The position numbers and the translations under genes are program-made. Under the pieces are notes generated by a model, which made no database searches, was not told the origin of the DNA, and saw nothing but the letters and a program-made list of their open reading frames with translations. Source: Martelella sp. HB161492 (lineage in GTDB: Bacteria; Pseudomonadota; Alphaproteobacteria; Rhizobiales; Rhizobiaceae). Taken from it: a stretch of 64,000 nucleotides of DNA. The stretch spans positions 62,001 through 126,000 of the forward strand of contig NZ_JAATVV010000003.1 of NCBI RefSeq assembly GCF_013184775.1, read 5' to 3'. Shown here one piece after another: positions 17,283-25,178 of this stretch. Each line of letters begins with the position of its first letter. The first letter of the stretch is position 1.

Positions 17283-18612
17283 ACGCTGTCGCCTTCGCCT
17301 TAAGGTCGGTGTCAGTCATGCGAAACGGCCAGATCGTCAACCGCTTGATATGGCCATTGGCAAAACGACCGTTCTGATCCCGGCCGAGATAGATTGCAGA
17401 GCGGTCGGTATCAATCTCGGTCGCGGAGGTGCTGGGGGCACTGCCGTTATAGCTCGCTGCACGCCCCGCGCTGTCGAAGCTGAGGCCGACTCCGGAATTC
17501 GGTAGCGGGGGTATGAGGCCGCTTGCCATTGTAACAAAGGTTGCCGTTCCTGATCCGATCGTCGTATCGTCGCTACCGAACCCGATGAGCCTTTCTGCAT
17601 TCGAGCCTCCGATGAGACGCCCAACCGCGCCTCTCCAGTTCGTGCCTTGCAGTACGAGGCTTGCGGCGTTGCGTTGAAGGATCGCGGCAATCTGATCCGA
17701 CAGTCTTGCATTGTCCGCCGGGCGCGTTACCGCCGAGCCTGTCGTCTGTATTAGCGAGGTTGCCCTCGCATTCTGTTCGAGCTGCAAGCCGAAAAGCCTG
17801 ATGATCTGTCCGGAAAAACTCGTTGATCCGGCAATGCCGTTGACGATGATTCCGCTGCGCACATAGGCCGTTAGGGCGTTGGTCAATGTTCTTCTGGTTA
17901 TGCTGCGGGCGAAAGCCGTGCCAGGGATATTGAATGTCAGCGAACCATCGAGATAGCTGCTTGATGCGTTCAGTTCGAAGACACCGGCGGCAAGGCCGAA
18001 AGAGCTGGCGGGCCAAGATCCGCTCACAAGCTGATGATAGAGAGAAGCCGTCCATGACTGACCGGAGAGCGCTGCAGTGATCGTTGTTGCCGTCACGACG
18101 AAAAGCGTCGATGCCGAGGTCGTCATCGTACCATTAAGCGAAAAGTCAGCATAGGGAACACCGCCCATCATGCCGGTCGCGACAACGGCAACTGTCAGGC
18201 CGTTGCTAGACATGTTGGTCCATGGCGTGGTGGCGGTATGACTGGAGATCGTTGCGAAATTGGTGGCGGGCCCTTCCAGCAACAGCCCATCAGCTTCAAA
18301 ACGCTGAATATTGGTTGCCGCTGTCCTGATCAGTCCATCTGCCGGATCGATATAGGTGGCATTGCCCGCCCGGGTAAAAGTCATGACGTCCGCAAGTGCC
18401 TTGGCGGTAAGGTTCTGCATCTGGCTCGGCGTTGCGGAAGCAATCGCCGTGCTGGAAAGTTGGGTCTGGGCATAGCGCTTCCCGCTGAAATCGAGCACGG
18501 CGGCCGGATATCCGGTGAAAGCGCCATCTGTTGCTTCGGCGGCAAGGTCTGCGCTCTGCCAGAAAGGCGGCGTGCCGCCGGTGGCGGTGAGTGAAACAGC
18601 GAGCCCCAGCAT
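17272..18612 (-). CDS. Phage head spike fibre-like protein (GTA GhsB-like)
   Basis: 446 aa. The N-terminal part has FTRAGNATYIDPADGLIRTA followed by QRFEADGLLLEGPATN, the hallmark of phage head-spike fibre proteins. The middle is beta-rich and low in charge, with QLEQNARATSLIQTTGSAVT, another recurrent motif of such fibres. The C-terminus (AIYLGRDQNGRFANGHIKRL) resembles a concanavalin/LamG-like sheet that could bind glycans. The ATG overlaps the stop of the spike base gene (ATGA), which matches the pairing of rcc01079 and rcc01080 in Rhodobacter, where the proteins decorate gene transfer agent heads and aid attachment to the capsule. A prophage remnant is the main alternative. Confidence 0.75.
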   Translation of the reverse strand: MLGLAVSLTATGGTPPFWQSADLAAEATDGAFTGYPAAVLDFSGKRYAQTQLSSTAIASATPSQMQNLTAKALADVMTFTRAGNATYIDPADGLIRTAATNIQRFEADGLLLEGPATNFATISSHTATTPWTNMSSNGLTVAVVATGMMGGVPYADFSLNGTMTTSASTLFVVTATTITAALSGQSWTASLYHQLVSGSWPASSFGLAAGVFELNASSSYLDGSLTFNIPGTAFARSITRRTLTNALTAYVRSGIIVNGIAGSTSFSGQIIRLFGLQLEQNARATSLIQTTGSAVTRPADNARLSDQIAAILQRNAASLVLQGTNWRGAVGRLIGGSNAERLIGFGSDDTTIGSGTATFVTMASGLIPPLPNSGVGLSFDSAGRAASYNGSAPSTSATEIDTDRSAIYLGRDQNGRFANGHIKRLTIWPFRMTDTDLKAKATAYGA

Positions 18613-18875
18613 CAGACAAGTCCGATGAGTGCTGTCGCGGTGGTGCCGGTTGTGAGGACGCTGTTGGCGCGGACCGGCAAGATAGTGCCTGCATTCAGGC
18701 CGGCAAAGGTCAGCGTCGTGCCGGCCGCCATCGTCAATGTCACATCGCCGCCGCCGCCGATGTAGAGCGCCCGCGTGGTCTCGCTGAGTGCGGTGCTGTC
18801 ACTGGGGGTGATGGAGAAGCCGTCATAAGCGGGGCTGGTCAGTGAAAAGTCTCTGGTGGCAAATCGGTCGGTCAT
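18612..18875 (-). CDS. Head spike base protein, RCAP_Rcc01079 family (GTA GhsA-like)
   Basis: 87 codons, from ATG 18873-18875 with GGGAG upstream; a longer reading from 18923 lacks support. The sequence FSLTSPAYDGFSITPSDSTA, then ALYIGGGGDVTLTM and LNAGTILPVRANSVLTTGTT matches the compact beta protein known as the spike base of the Rhodobacter capsulatus gene transfer agent (Rcc01079). It would sit on the capsid and anchor the fibre encoded by the next gene. It is first in a three-gene operon divergent from xseA. Confidence 0.8.
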   Translation of the reverse strand: MTDRFATRDFSLTSPAYDGFSITPSDSTALSETTRALYIGGGGDVTLTMAAGTTLTFAGLNAGTILPVRANSVLTTGTTATALIGLV

Positions 18876-18998
18876 CGGAGGCTCCCTTCTTCGGAATTTC
18901 AACCATGGATATAATCGGCGCATTTCAGAGGGCGGGAATAAAGGGGGATGAAATTTTGGGAGGCTGCATCACCGTCGGGGATCGGTTAGGGTGCGGAC

Positions 18999-20483
18999 AT
19001 GCAGTCACTATTCGACAACGATTCGGCGACAAACCTGCCGGAATTCACCGTTTCCGAACTGTCCGGTGCCATCAAGCGGACGGTCGAGGATCGTTTTGAT
19101 CGTATCCGTCTCCGCGGCGAAATTTCGGGATATCGCGGCCCGCATTCTTCAGGCCATGCCTATTTTTCCCTGAAAGATGAACGTTCCCGGATTGATACGG
19201 TGATCTGGCGCGGAACCTTTTCCGGCCTTGCGATCAAGCCTGAGGAAGGGATGGAGGTGATTGTCACCGGCCGGGTGACCACCTTTCCAGGGGCATCCAA
19301 ATATCAACTGGTGGTTGAAACACTTGAGCCCGCTGGTGCCGGAGCGCTGATGGCGCTGCTTGAGGAGCGCCGCAAGAAACTGGCGGCTGAAGGGCTGTTT
19401 GACGAAGCGAAGAAGCGTCCGTTGCCCTACATGCCGAAGGTCATCGGCGTCATCACCTCGCCAACCGGGGCTGTTATCCGCGATATCCTGCACCGCATTT
19501 CGGATCGCTTTCCCGTTCATGTCGTTGTCTGGCCGGTCAAGGTTCAGGGCGAAGGCTCTGGCGATCAGGTGGCGGCGGCCATTTCCGGCTTTAACGCTCT
19601 CGCACTGGATGGGCCGGTTGCAAGGCCGGACCTGCTGATTGTCGCGCGGGGCGGCGGCTCGCTGGAGGATCTCTGGGGCTTCAATGATGAGGCCGTGGTC
19701 CGCGCTGTAGCCGCAAGCACGATCCCGCTGATTTCTGCCGTTGGTCATGAAACTGACTGGACACTGATTGATCACGCTGCCGATTATCGTGCGCCAACCC
19801 CGACAGGGGCTGCTGAAAGGGCCGTTCCCGTCAAGGCGGAACTGGTTGCCGATCAGGCCAGGATGGCTGCGCGGCTTGCCTCCGCCATCGGCCGGCTGAT
19901 GGATTTCCGCCGCCAGACCCTTGCCGGTCTTGCCCGTGGTCTGCCATCGCTCGATCAGCTTCTGGCGCTACCGCGCCGGCGGTTCGACGAGACGGCCATG
20001 CGGCTTACTCGCGCGCTGGAACTCAATACCATCAACAAGCGCCGCTTTTTCGAACAGCGCGCGAGCGGCCTTGCCGGTCTGCCGCAGCGGCTCGCCATGA
20101 AGGTCGAAAATGCCCGCGAACGTCTCCATGGTCTCGGTCTGCGCGCAGATACGGCGCTCACTGGTGGCATGAAGACCAGAAGAGCCGCGCTTCTCAGCCA
20201 GGAGCGGGTGCTGAATTCGCTTTCCTATCGCAACGTGCTCGAGCGCGGTTTTGCCGTGATCCGCAATGCCGATGGCAAGCCGCTGACCCGGCGGGCGGCG
20301 ATCGGCGGCGGTGACAGGCTGGAAATCGAATTTGCCGATGGCAGGCTGACGGCGGCTGCAGGCGAAAGCGTTGACACCGTCGCTGTTGCGGCGGAGCCAA
20401 AGCCGAAAACAGCTGCGGCCAAAAAGCCCGTTGCGGCCAGAAGCAAAAAAGATGAAGATAGCGGGCAGGGCAGCCTGTTCTAG
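18999..20483 (+). CDS. xseA: Exodeoxyribonuclease VII large subunit
   Basis: 494 aa. N-terminal OB-fold ([20 protein letters not shown], then [20 protein letters not shown]), central catalytic domain ([63 protein letters not shown]), a coiled-coil stretch and a basic Ala/Lys-rich tail, as usual in alphaproteobacteria. With XseB it degrades single-stranded DNA processively from both ends. It is divergent from the spike operon across 123 bp and has no xseB nearby, which is common. Confidence 0.97.
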   Translation: MQSLFDNDSATNLPEFTVSELSGAIKRTVEDRFDRIRLRGEISGYRGPHSSGHAYFSLKDERSRIDTVIWRGTFSGLAIKPEEGMEVIVTGRVTTFPGASKYQLVVETLEPAGAGALMALLEERRKKLAAEGLFDEAKKRPLPYMPKVIGVITSPTGAVIRDILHRISDRFPVHVVVWPVKVQGEGSGDQVAAAISGFNALALDGPVARPDLLIVARGGGSLEDLWGFNDEAVVRAVAASTIPLISAVGHETDWTLIDHAADYRAPTPTGAAERAVPVKAELVADQARMAARLASAIGRLMDFRRQTLAGLARGLPSLDQLLALPRRRFDETAMRLTRALELNTINKRRFFEQRASGLAGLPQRLAMKVENARERLHGLGLRADTALTGGMKTRRAALLSQERVLNSLSYRNVLERGFAVIRNADGKPLTRRAAIGGGDRLEIEFADGRLTAAAGESVDTVAVAAEPKPKTAAAKKPVAARSKKDEDSGQGSLF

Positions 20484-20580
20484 AGCGCCGGGCGTACTTT
20501 TGGACGCATCAGGACGCTCTATCTTGATGCGCTAGGGCGTTTCCAGGAAAGGCGGTTATCGGTTTTCCGTCCGGGAACGC
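20482..20580. repeat. Rhizobial-type palindromic intergenic repeat
   Basis: Starts with TAGAGCG and pairs with CGCTCTA at 20514-20521; then GCGCTAGGGCGTTTCC and a segment whose complement contains CCGGACGGAAAACCG. This is the layout of a repeat often seen after genes in Rhizobium, Agrobacterium and Brucella. It may also serve as the xseA terminator. Confidence 0.5.
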
Positions 20581-20716
20581 GCGAAGACATTACGATTGAA
20601 CACTTTCGCCTTTCCTGAGAAAAGCGGAAATGTTCTTGGGCTCAGCCCGTTCCTTCTCAATCATCGATCCGGTTGGAAAAGGCGTATTCCTGTCTGCCGG
20701 ACAGGAAAGCTATCTG

Positions 20717-21307
20717 ATGCGCATTCTCCTGGTCTATTCCCATCCCTTGCCGGAAAGCTTCAATGCGGCCATTGCTGCTGAAATCCGCGACGGCCTGACT
20801 GAGACAGGTCACGAGGTCGATTTTCTCGATCTCTATGCCGAGGATTTTGATCCACGACTCTCCGTTGCCGAGCGGCGCGGCTATTATGACGAAGACTATG
20901 ACCTGTCCGGTATCGCCGATATCGCCGCCCGGCTGCAGGCCGCCGATGGCATGATCCTTGTCTTCCCGCAGTGGAACTTCAACATGCCGGCGATGATGAA
21001 GGGGTTTTTCGACCGCGTTTTCGCGCCGGGTGTTGGCTTCGAGCATAACCGGGCAGGCGGGCTGATCCGTCCGGCGCTGAAAAATCTCAAATTCGTCTAT
21101 GCCTTCACGACCACCGGTTCGCCCTGGTGGGTGGTCAATCTCTATATGGGCCATCCGGTGAAACGGCTGCTCAGACGCGGCACGCGCTCCTATTGCCCGC
21201 ATTTCCCGAAATTCCGGATGGTCAACATGCATGGCGTTGACAAGTCGGACCTGAACCAGCGTCAGGCCCATCTCGCCCGGGTGCGCCGGGTTGCGCAGTC
21301 GCTCTGA
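20717..21307 (+). CDS. NAD(P)H-dependent oxidoreductase, flavodoxin-like fold
   Basis: 196 aa from ATG 20717 (MRILLVYSHPLPESFNAAIA) with AGGAAAG upstream; the open frame runs further up but is not family-like. It belongs to the MdaB/NQO1-type flavodoxin-2 group of FMN or FAD quinone reductases. The phosphate-binding loop is SHPLPESFNAA, and FPQWNFNMPAMMKGFFDRVF and TTTGSPWWVVNLYMG form the flavin site. Likely role: two-electron quinone reduction or detoxification. Monocistronic, with a hairpin terminator following. Confidence 0.92.
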   Translation: MRILLVYSHPLPESFNAAIAAEIRDGLTETGHEVDFLDLYAEDFDPRLSVAERRGYYDEDYDLSGIADIAARLQAADGMILVFPQWNFNMPAMMKGFFDRVFAPGVGFEHNRAGGLIRPALKNLKFVYAFTTTGSPWWVVNLYMGHPVKRLLRRGTRSYCPHFPKFRMVNMHGVDKSDLNQRQAHLARVRRVAQSL

Positions 21308-21314
21308 AAGGAAA

Positions 21315-21337
21315 AAGGCGGCCCGAAGCGCCGCCTT
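21315..21337. terminator. Bidirectional terminator
   Basis: An 8-bp stem AAGGCGGC / GCCGCCTT (one G-C offset at the loop) with a 7-nt loop lies between two convergent genes; an A-run before it gives a U-tract to minus-strand transcripts. Confidence 0.75.
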
Positions 21338-21361
21338 GATTGGATGCGCGTTTCAGGTGCC

Positions 21362-22612
21362 TCAATCAGCCCATTCGCCGCCGCGCATCACCGGCGTGGC
21401 GTCGCCATTGGCGTCGATGCCGTCAATGTCGACCTTGTCGGAGCCGATCATCCAGTCGATATGGATGAAGGATGAATTGCCGCCCTTGGCGGCAATCTCA
21501 TCCTTGGAAAGCGAAGCGCCATTAAGGAAGCATTTCGAATAGCACTGCCCGAGAGCGATGTGGCAGGAGGCATTTTCGTCAAACAGCGTGTTGTAGAACA
21601 GAATGCCGCTCTGCGATATCGGCGAGGAATGCGGCACCAGCGCCACTTCACCGAGATGGCGGGCACCCTCATCGGTGTCGAGGACGCGGTTCAGCACATC
21701 GCCGCCCTTTGAGGCGGCTGCATGGATGATCTTGCCCTTTTCAAACTGTACGCGGATCTCGTCGATCAGCGTACCCTGATGCGACAGCGGCTTGGTGGCG
21801 GAGACATGGCCCTCGACACGCAGGCGGTGCGGCGTGGTGAAGACCTCTTCCGTCGGAATATTCGGATTGCAGACAATACCGTTCTTGGCCGGTGATGCAC
21901 CACCATGCCACTCATGCTCATCGGCAAGGCCGACCGTCAGGTCAGTGCCGGGGCCAGTGAAATGCAGGGCGGCAAAGCGCTTGCCGTTGAGGAAGGCCGA
22001 GCGCGCCGCAAGATTGGCATTATGCGCGGCCCAGGCGGCAACCGGATCGCTTTCGGCAACGCGCGAGGCGGCGAAAATCGCCTTGGCGAGCTTGGCGACG
22101 GCCATTGGCTCGGTATCGCCGGGGAAAACCCGCTTGGCCCAGGCCAGTGTCGGATAGGAGATGATGTTCCAGTTGATGTCGAAATTGGAGATCTTCTCGC
22201 CGGCGGGCTTGTAGGCCTGCGAATTGGCGCGATTGGCGCGCGAAACCTTGTCCGCGTCCTGGCCGGAGAGCAGCATCGGGTCCTCGCCGACAATGGCAAG
22301 CCGGGCCGCGCCATTGGCATAGGCCTTGCCCATGCCCTCGTAAAGCCAGGCGGGGGCGGCATCAAAACTGCCATCGCGACCATTTTCAAACCGTTCCAGC
22401 GTTGCTTCGGGATCCGAGAACAGCGTGGTGACGATACCAGCGCCGGCGCGATAGGCATGCCGGGCAATCAGCCGCGTCAGCGGCTGGGCCTCGAGCGGCG
22501 CCGTGATGATCAGGTCCTGACCCTCGGCGAGGTCAAGGCCGACCTTTACCGAAACCTCGGCCAGTTTCTCCAGTTTGCTCATGTCGATGGGAAGGTTGGT
22601 CTGAACGTTCAT
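21362..22612 (-). CDS. Aminopeptidase, M29 family
   Basis: 416 aa, the normal length for the AmpS/AmpT/PepS thermophilic-type metalloaminopeptidases. Conserved pieces are GLDLAEGQDLIITAPLEAQP near the N-terminus, the CNIPTEEVFTT-like segment (here CNPNIPTEEVFTTPH) and FYNTLFDENASCHIALGQCY with the metal-site Glu and His near the C-terminus, followed by SFIHIDWMIGS. It is expected to be cytoplasmic and cobalt- or zinc-dependent. Monocistronic. Confidence 0.95.
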   Translation of the reverse strand: MNVQTNLPIDMSKLEKLAEVSVKVGLDLAEGQDLIITAPLEAQPLTRLIARHAYRAGAGIVTTLFSDPEATLERFENGRDGSFDAAPAWLYEGMGKAYANGAARLAIVGEDPMLLSGQDADKVSRANRANSQAYKPAGEKISNFDINWNIISYPTLAWAKRVFPGDTEPMAVAKLAKAIFAASRVAESDPVAAWAAHNANLAARSAFLNGKRFAALHFTGPGTDLTVGLADEHEWHGGASPAKNGIVCNPNIPTEEVFTTPHRLRVEGHVSATKPLSHQGTLIDEIRVQFEKGKIIHAAASKGGDVLNRVLDTDEGARHLGEVALVPHSSPISQSGILFYNTLFDENASCHIALGQCYSKCFLNGASLSKDEIAAKGGNSSFIHIDWMIGSDKVDIDGIDANGDATPVMRGGEWAD

Positions 22613-22792
22613 CGCTGCGCCTTCTTGCTTGCTTTGGTTCTGTCTTATCTAGTGCGCTTTGGCGCAAAATTGAAGCGCCGGCCGGTTCGTGATCGCATCA
22701 ATGGACAAAGCGCCGGTCTGGTCCCGGTCATTGAAACGGCAACCGTGGGGGAGGGGAACCTCGGTAACGGCGCCTTGCTTGCTACGGCGCCT

Positions 22793-23869
22793 CTAGCCGT
22801 TCCGCTGCGCGCGGCGCAGCCCGTGGGCAACCAACCGGTCGATCAGGACGGGATAGGCAATGCCCGAAGCGGCCATTGCCTTGGCATACATGCTGATATC
22901 GGTGAAGCCGGGAATGGTATTGAGCTCGTTGACGAGGAAGCGGCCGTCTTCCATCAGGAAGAAATCGACCCGCGCCATGGCATCACAGCCAAGCGCCCGG
23001 AAGGCGCGGGCGGCCATTGCCGCCATCGCCGCCTCCAGCGGTTCGGGCAGGGCTGCCGGCACACTCAGCATGGCGCCGTTTGCATCGACATATTTGGCCT
23101 CATAGCTGTAAAAGCCATGGGCCTCAGCAGGGGCGATCTCGCCGGGCCGTGAAACGGTCAGCCTGCCGCCGGGATCTTCCAGCACCGCGAATTCAATCTC
23201 GCGCCCGGCGATGAATTCCTCCACCAGCAGCCTGTCGTCATGCAGGAAACCCTCGTTCAGCGCGCGGGCGTAGTCCGCCTCGTTCTTCACCTTGCTGACA
23301 CCGACGGATGAGCCCTGCCGTGCCGGTTTGATGAAGACCGGCAGGCCAAGCCTCGCTTCAATTTCGGCCAAGGAGATCGCTGCCTCCTTGTCGAGCGTCA
23401 GGGCGCGGGCGACGGGAATGTCATCGGCCTGCAGAAGCCGCTTGGCAATCGCCTTGTCGAGCGCTGTGGCGGAACCGAGAATGGAGCAGCCTGCAAGCGG
23501 CACCCGGGCAACCTCCGCCAGTCCCTGGGCCGCGCCGTCCTCACCGTGCAGGCCGTGCAGAACCGGAAACAGGATATCGATCGGCTGCAGTTCCGATGGC
23601 GCCATTTCCGCTTGAATGGCAATCAGTCGGCCCTTGCCACCGGGAACAAGCGCAAGTTCGGTTCCTGAAACGGGCGTTGTCAGTGCATGCTCTTTGAATT
23701 CCGCCAGCAGCCAGCGACCATCGCGGGTGACGAAAACCGGCACGATCTCATATCGTTCCGGATCGAGTGCGTTGACGACATTGGTGGCCGAAAGCAGCGA
23801 CACATCATGTTCGGCCGAACGGCCGCCAAAAAGGATGGCAATGCGTATTCTGTCTGCAGATGATGTCAC
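22793..23869 (-). CDS. ddl: D-alanine--D-alanine ligase
   Basis: 358 aa from GTG 23867-23869 with GGAGC 7 nt upstream; an earlier ATG at 23929 gives an unlikely His/Pro-rich leader. It makes the D-Ala-D-Ala dipeptide for peptidoglycan. The ATP-grasp signature is intact: ILFGGRSAEHDVSLLSA at the start, VFIKPARQGSSVGVSKV, RVDFFLMEDGRFLVNELNT with metal ligands, and TIPGFTDISMYAKAM. Its length fits the DdlA subtype. It stands alone and outside a mur/fts cluster, so the organism may carry a second ddl in that cluster. Confidence 0.95.
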   Translation of the reverse strand: MTSSADRIRIAILFGGRSAEHDVSLLSATNVVNALDPERYEIVPVFVTRDGRWLLAEFKEHALTTPVSGTELALVPGGKGRLIAIQAEMAPSELQPIDILFPVLHGLHGEDGAAQGLAEVARVPLAGCSILGSATALDKAIAKRLLQADDIPVARALTLDKEAAISLAEIEARLGLPVFIKPARQGSSVGVSKVKNEADYARALNEGFLHDDRLLVEEFIAGREIEFAVLEDPGGRLTVSRPGEIAPAEAHGFYSYEAKYVDANGAMLSVPAALPEPLEAAMAAMAARAFRALGCDAMARVDFFLMEDGRFLVNELNTIPGFTDISMYAKAMAASGIAYPVLIDRLVAHGLRRAQRNG

Positions 23870-23959
23870 GGCATGCTCCGGGGGCCGGGGTGGATGGGCG
23901 TGCGACAGCTCGAACCATAATACCGGCAATAATGGGGCGAAGGGCTGTGCGGGAGAGGG

Positions 23960-24433
23960 TCAGGCAATCACGCTTGCGGTGATGGCAGAAAGGGCCTTGA
24001 TGGCATCGGCTGGCAGAAGCTTCACCTGAAGCCCGCGTCCGCCGCCATTCATCACCACATAGGGTTCGCCAAGCGCCTGCTCCTCAAAAGCCACCGGAAC
24101 CCGTTTGCGCTGGCCGAAGGGCGAGATGCCGCCGACATGATAGCCGGTCAGCCGTTCGGCATCATGCGGTGTCAGCATATGGGCATGCTTGCCGTTGAAG
24201 ATCGCCGCCAGTTTCTTCATCGAGGCTTCCTCATTGGAGGGGATGACCGCGCAGACCGGTTTGCCGTCAACCTCAGCCATCAGCGTCTTTAGGACACGTG
24301 ATGCAGGCTCGCCGATGGCTGACGCCGCCTGAAGGCCAACCTTGAAAGCATTGGGGTCATAATCATAGGTCTGGACGGTGTAGGAAATGCCAGCCTTGTC
24401 GAGGAAACGGGTTGCCTGAGTGGTCTTGGCCAT
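23960..24433 (-). CDS. ybaK: Cys-tRNA(Pro)/aminoacyl-tRNA deacylase, YbaK/EbsC family
   Basis: 157 aa from ATG 24431-24433 (MAKTTQATRFLDKAGISYTV). It is a trans-editing enzyme that hydrolyses Cys-tRNA(Pro). Family motifs: RVLKTLMAEVDGKPVCAVIP with the conserved Lys, KKLAAIF, TPHDAERLTGYHVGGISPFG with the conserved G-G-I-S-P-F-G stretch. It follows the Spx-like gene by one base, so the two are co-transcribed. Confidence 0.95.
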   Translation of the reverse strand: MAKTTQATRFLDKAGISYTVQTYDYDPNAFKVGLQAASAIGEPASRVLKTLMAEVDGKPVCAVIPSNEEASMKKLAAIFNGKHAHMLTPHDAERLTGYHVGGISPFGQRKRVPVAFEEQALGEPYVVMNGGGRGLQVKLLPADAIKALSAITASVIA

Positions 24434-24434
24434 G

Positions 24435-24788
24435 TCATGCGGTCCCGAAGGCCTCGGCATAAATCTCTGGCTTGAAGCCGACCAGAATTCCGCTTTCGCG
24501 CGCGAGCACCGGCCGCTTGATCATGGATGGATTGGCAAGCATCAGCGCGATGGCCTTGTCGCGGTTCAGATCCTGCTTGTCCGCATCCGCCAGTTTGCGG
24601 AAACTCATTCCGGCCCGGTTAAGCACTTTCTCCCAGCCAGCCGCATCGCACCAGGCTTCAAGATGTGCCCGGTCAATACCGGCCTTTTTGTAATCATGGA
24701 AATCATAGGCGATGTCGTGGGTGTCCAGCCAGGTCCATGCTTTCTTCATCGTGTCGCAGTTTTTGATGCCGTAAAGCGTGGTGGTCAT
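24435..24788 (-). CDS. ArsC/Spx-family protein (YffB-like)
   Basis: 117 aa from ATG 24786-24788, with GAAGGGAAGG upstream; the open frame continues up into a repeat but is not coding. It has a thioredoxin-like fold of the ArsC family, with a single N-terminal cysteine (YGIKNCDTMKKAW) and the KRPVLAR segment in place of the anion-binding loop. YffB-type members are thought to be glutathione-dependent thiol reductases of unknown substrate; arsenate reductase activity is not implied. It is first in a two-gene operon with ybaK. Confidence 0.92.
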   Translation of the reverse strand: MTTTLYGIKNCDTMKKAWTWLDTHDIAYDFHDYKKAGIDRAHLEAWCDAAGWEKVLNRAGMSFRKLADADKQDLNRDKAIALMLANPSMIKRPVLARESGILVGFKPEIYAEAFGTA

Positions 24789-24833
24789 GATGCCTTCCCT
24801 TCGGTTTTCACTCTGCTCTAGCGTATTGGCCGG

Positions 24834-24890
24834 CGAATCGGAATCGATTTTCGGAGCGGTGCGGCGATTCAATCCGCCAGACGGCCTGTC
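24834..24890. repeat. Palindromic repeat with GAATCGATTTTCGG core
   Basis: Carries cgaatcggaatcgatttt then a GC-rich GCGGTGCGGCGATTCAATC arm. The same arrangement recurs at 28141-28190. It lies upstream of the Spx-like gene. Confidence 0.5.
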
Positions 24891-24892
24891 CC

Positions 24893-25158
24893 CAATCAAA
24901 AACGGCCAGGCTGTGCAGCCGGCCCTCCAGACTGTTGACAACCCTTTCCAATCCCCACTTGCGTCATATCTGTGCTTGGCACAGATATCCAGCCGCCGTG
25001 CGTCTGCACGGCGAAGGACTCTCTTCTCGTCCAATGCCCTGAAGAGCCTGGATCCCCGTGACGAGCACAGGGATGACGACGGAGGAGGCCCCCTCAAGCA
25101 GGAAAACTGAATGACTATGTCCGCAATCAAAAAGGGCCCGGCTCTGCAGCCGGGCCCT
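24893..25158 (-). repeat. Interspersed repeat, copy 2, with duplicated terminator flanks
   Basis: The core 24927-25123 is an inverted copy of the element at 60401-60602: after complementing, AGTCATTCAG, CTTGAGG, CCTCCGTCGTCATCCC, GTCACGGGGATC, GGGCATTGGA, TTCGCCGTGCAGACGCA, GGATATCTGTG and CAACAGTCTG align in order. It is flanked by a direct 34/35-bp duplication (24893-24926 and 25124-25158), each holding CAATCAAAAA and a GC hairpin; the right one is the dnaA terminator. It fills the 390-bp gap between the Spx-like gene and dnaA. Confidence 0.8.
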
Positions 25159-25160
25159 TT
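25131..25160 (-). terminator. dnaA terminator
   Basis: A 13-bp perfect stem AAAGGGCCCGGCT / AGCCGGGCCCTTT with a CTGC loop, then a U-run on the minus strand, 18 bp after the dnaA stop. Confidence 0.9.
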
Positions 25161-25178
25161 CTCGTGACCATGACAGTC

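Noticed and set aside
18876-18998. A tRNA or attachment site between the spike operon and xseA, as expected for a prophage border
   Set aside because: No cloverleaf or direct repeat was found there, and no integrase is in the window.
24435-24788. The ArsC-family gene as an arsenate reductase of an ars operon
   Set aside because: No ars genes are nearby and the sequence follows the YffB/Spx branch with one cysteine and a different anion loop.
24789-25130. A longer version of the Spx-like protein starting within the repeat
   Set aside because: The extra codons are inside the interspersed repeat and have no family similarity; ATG 24788 has a ribosome site.
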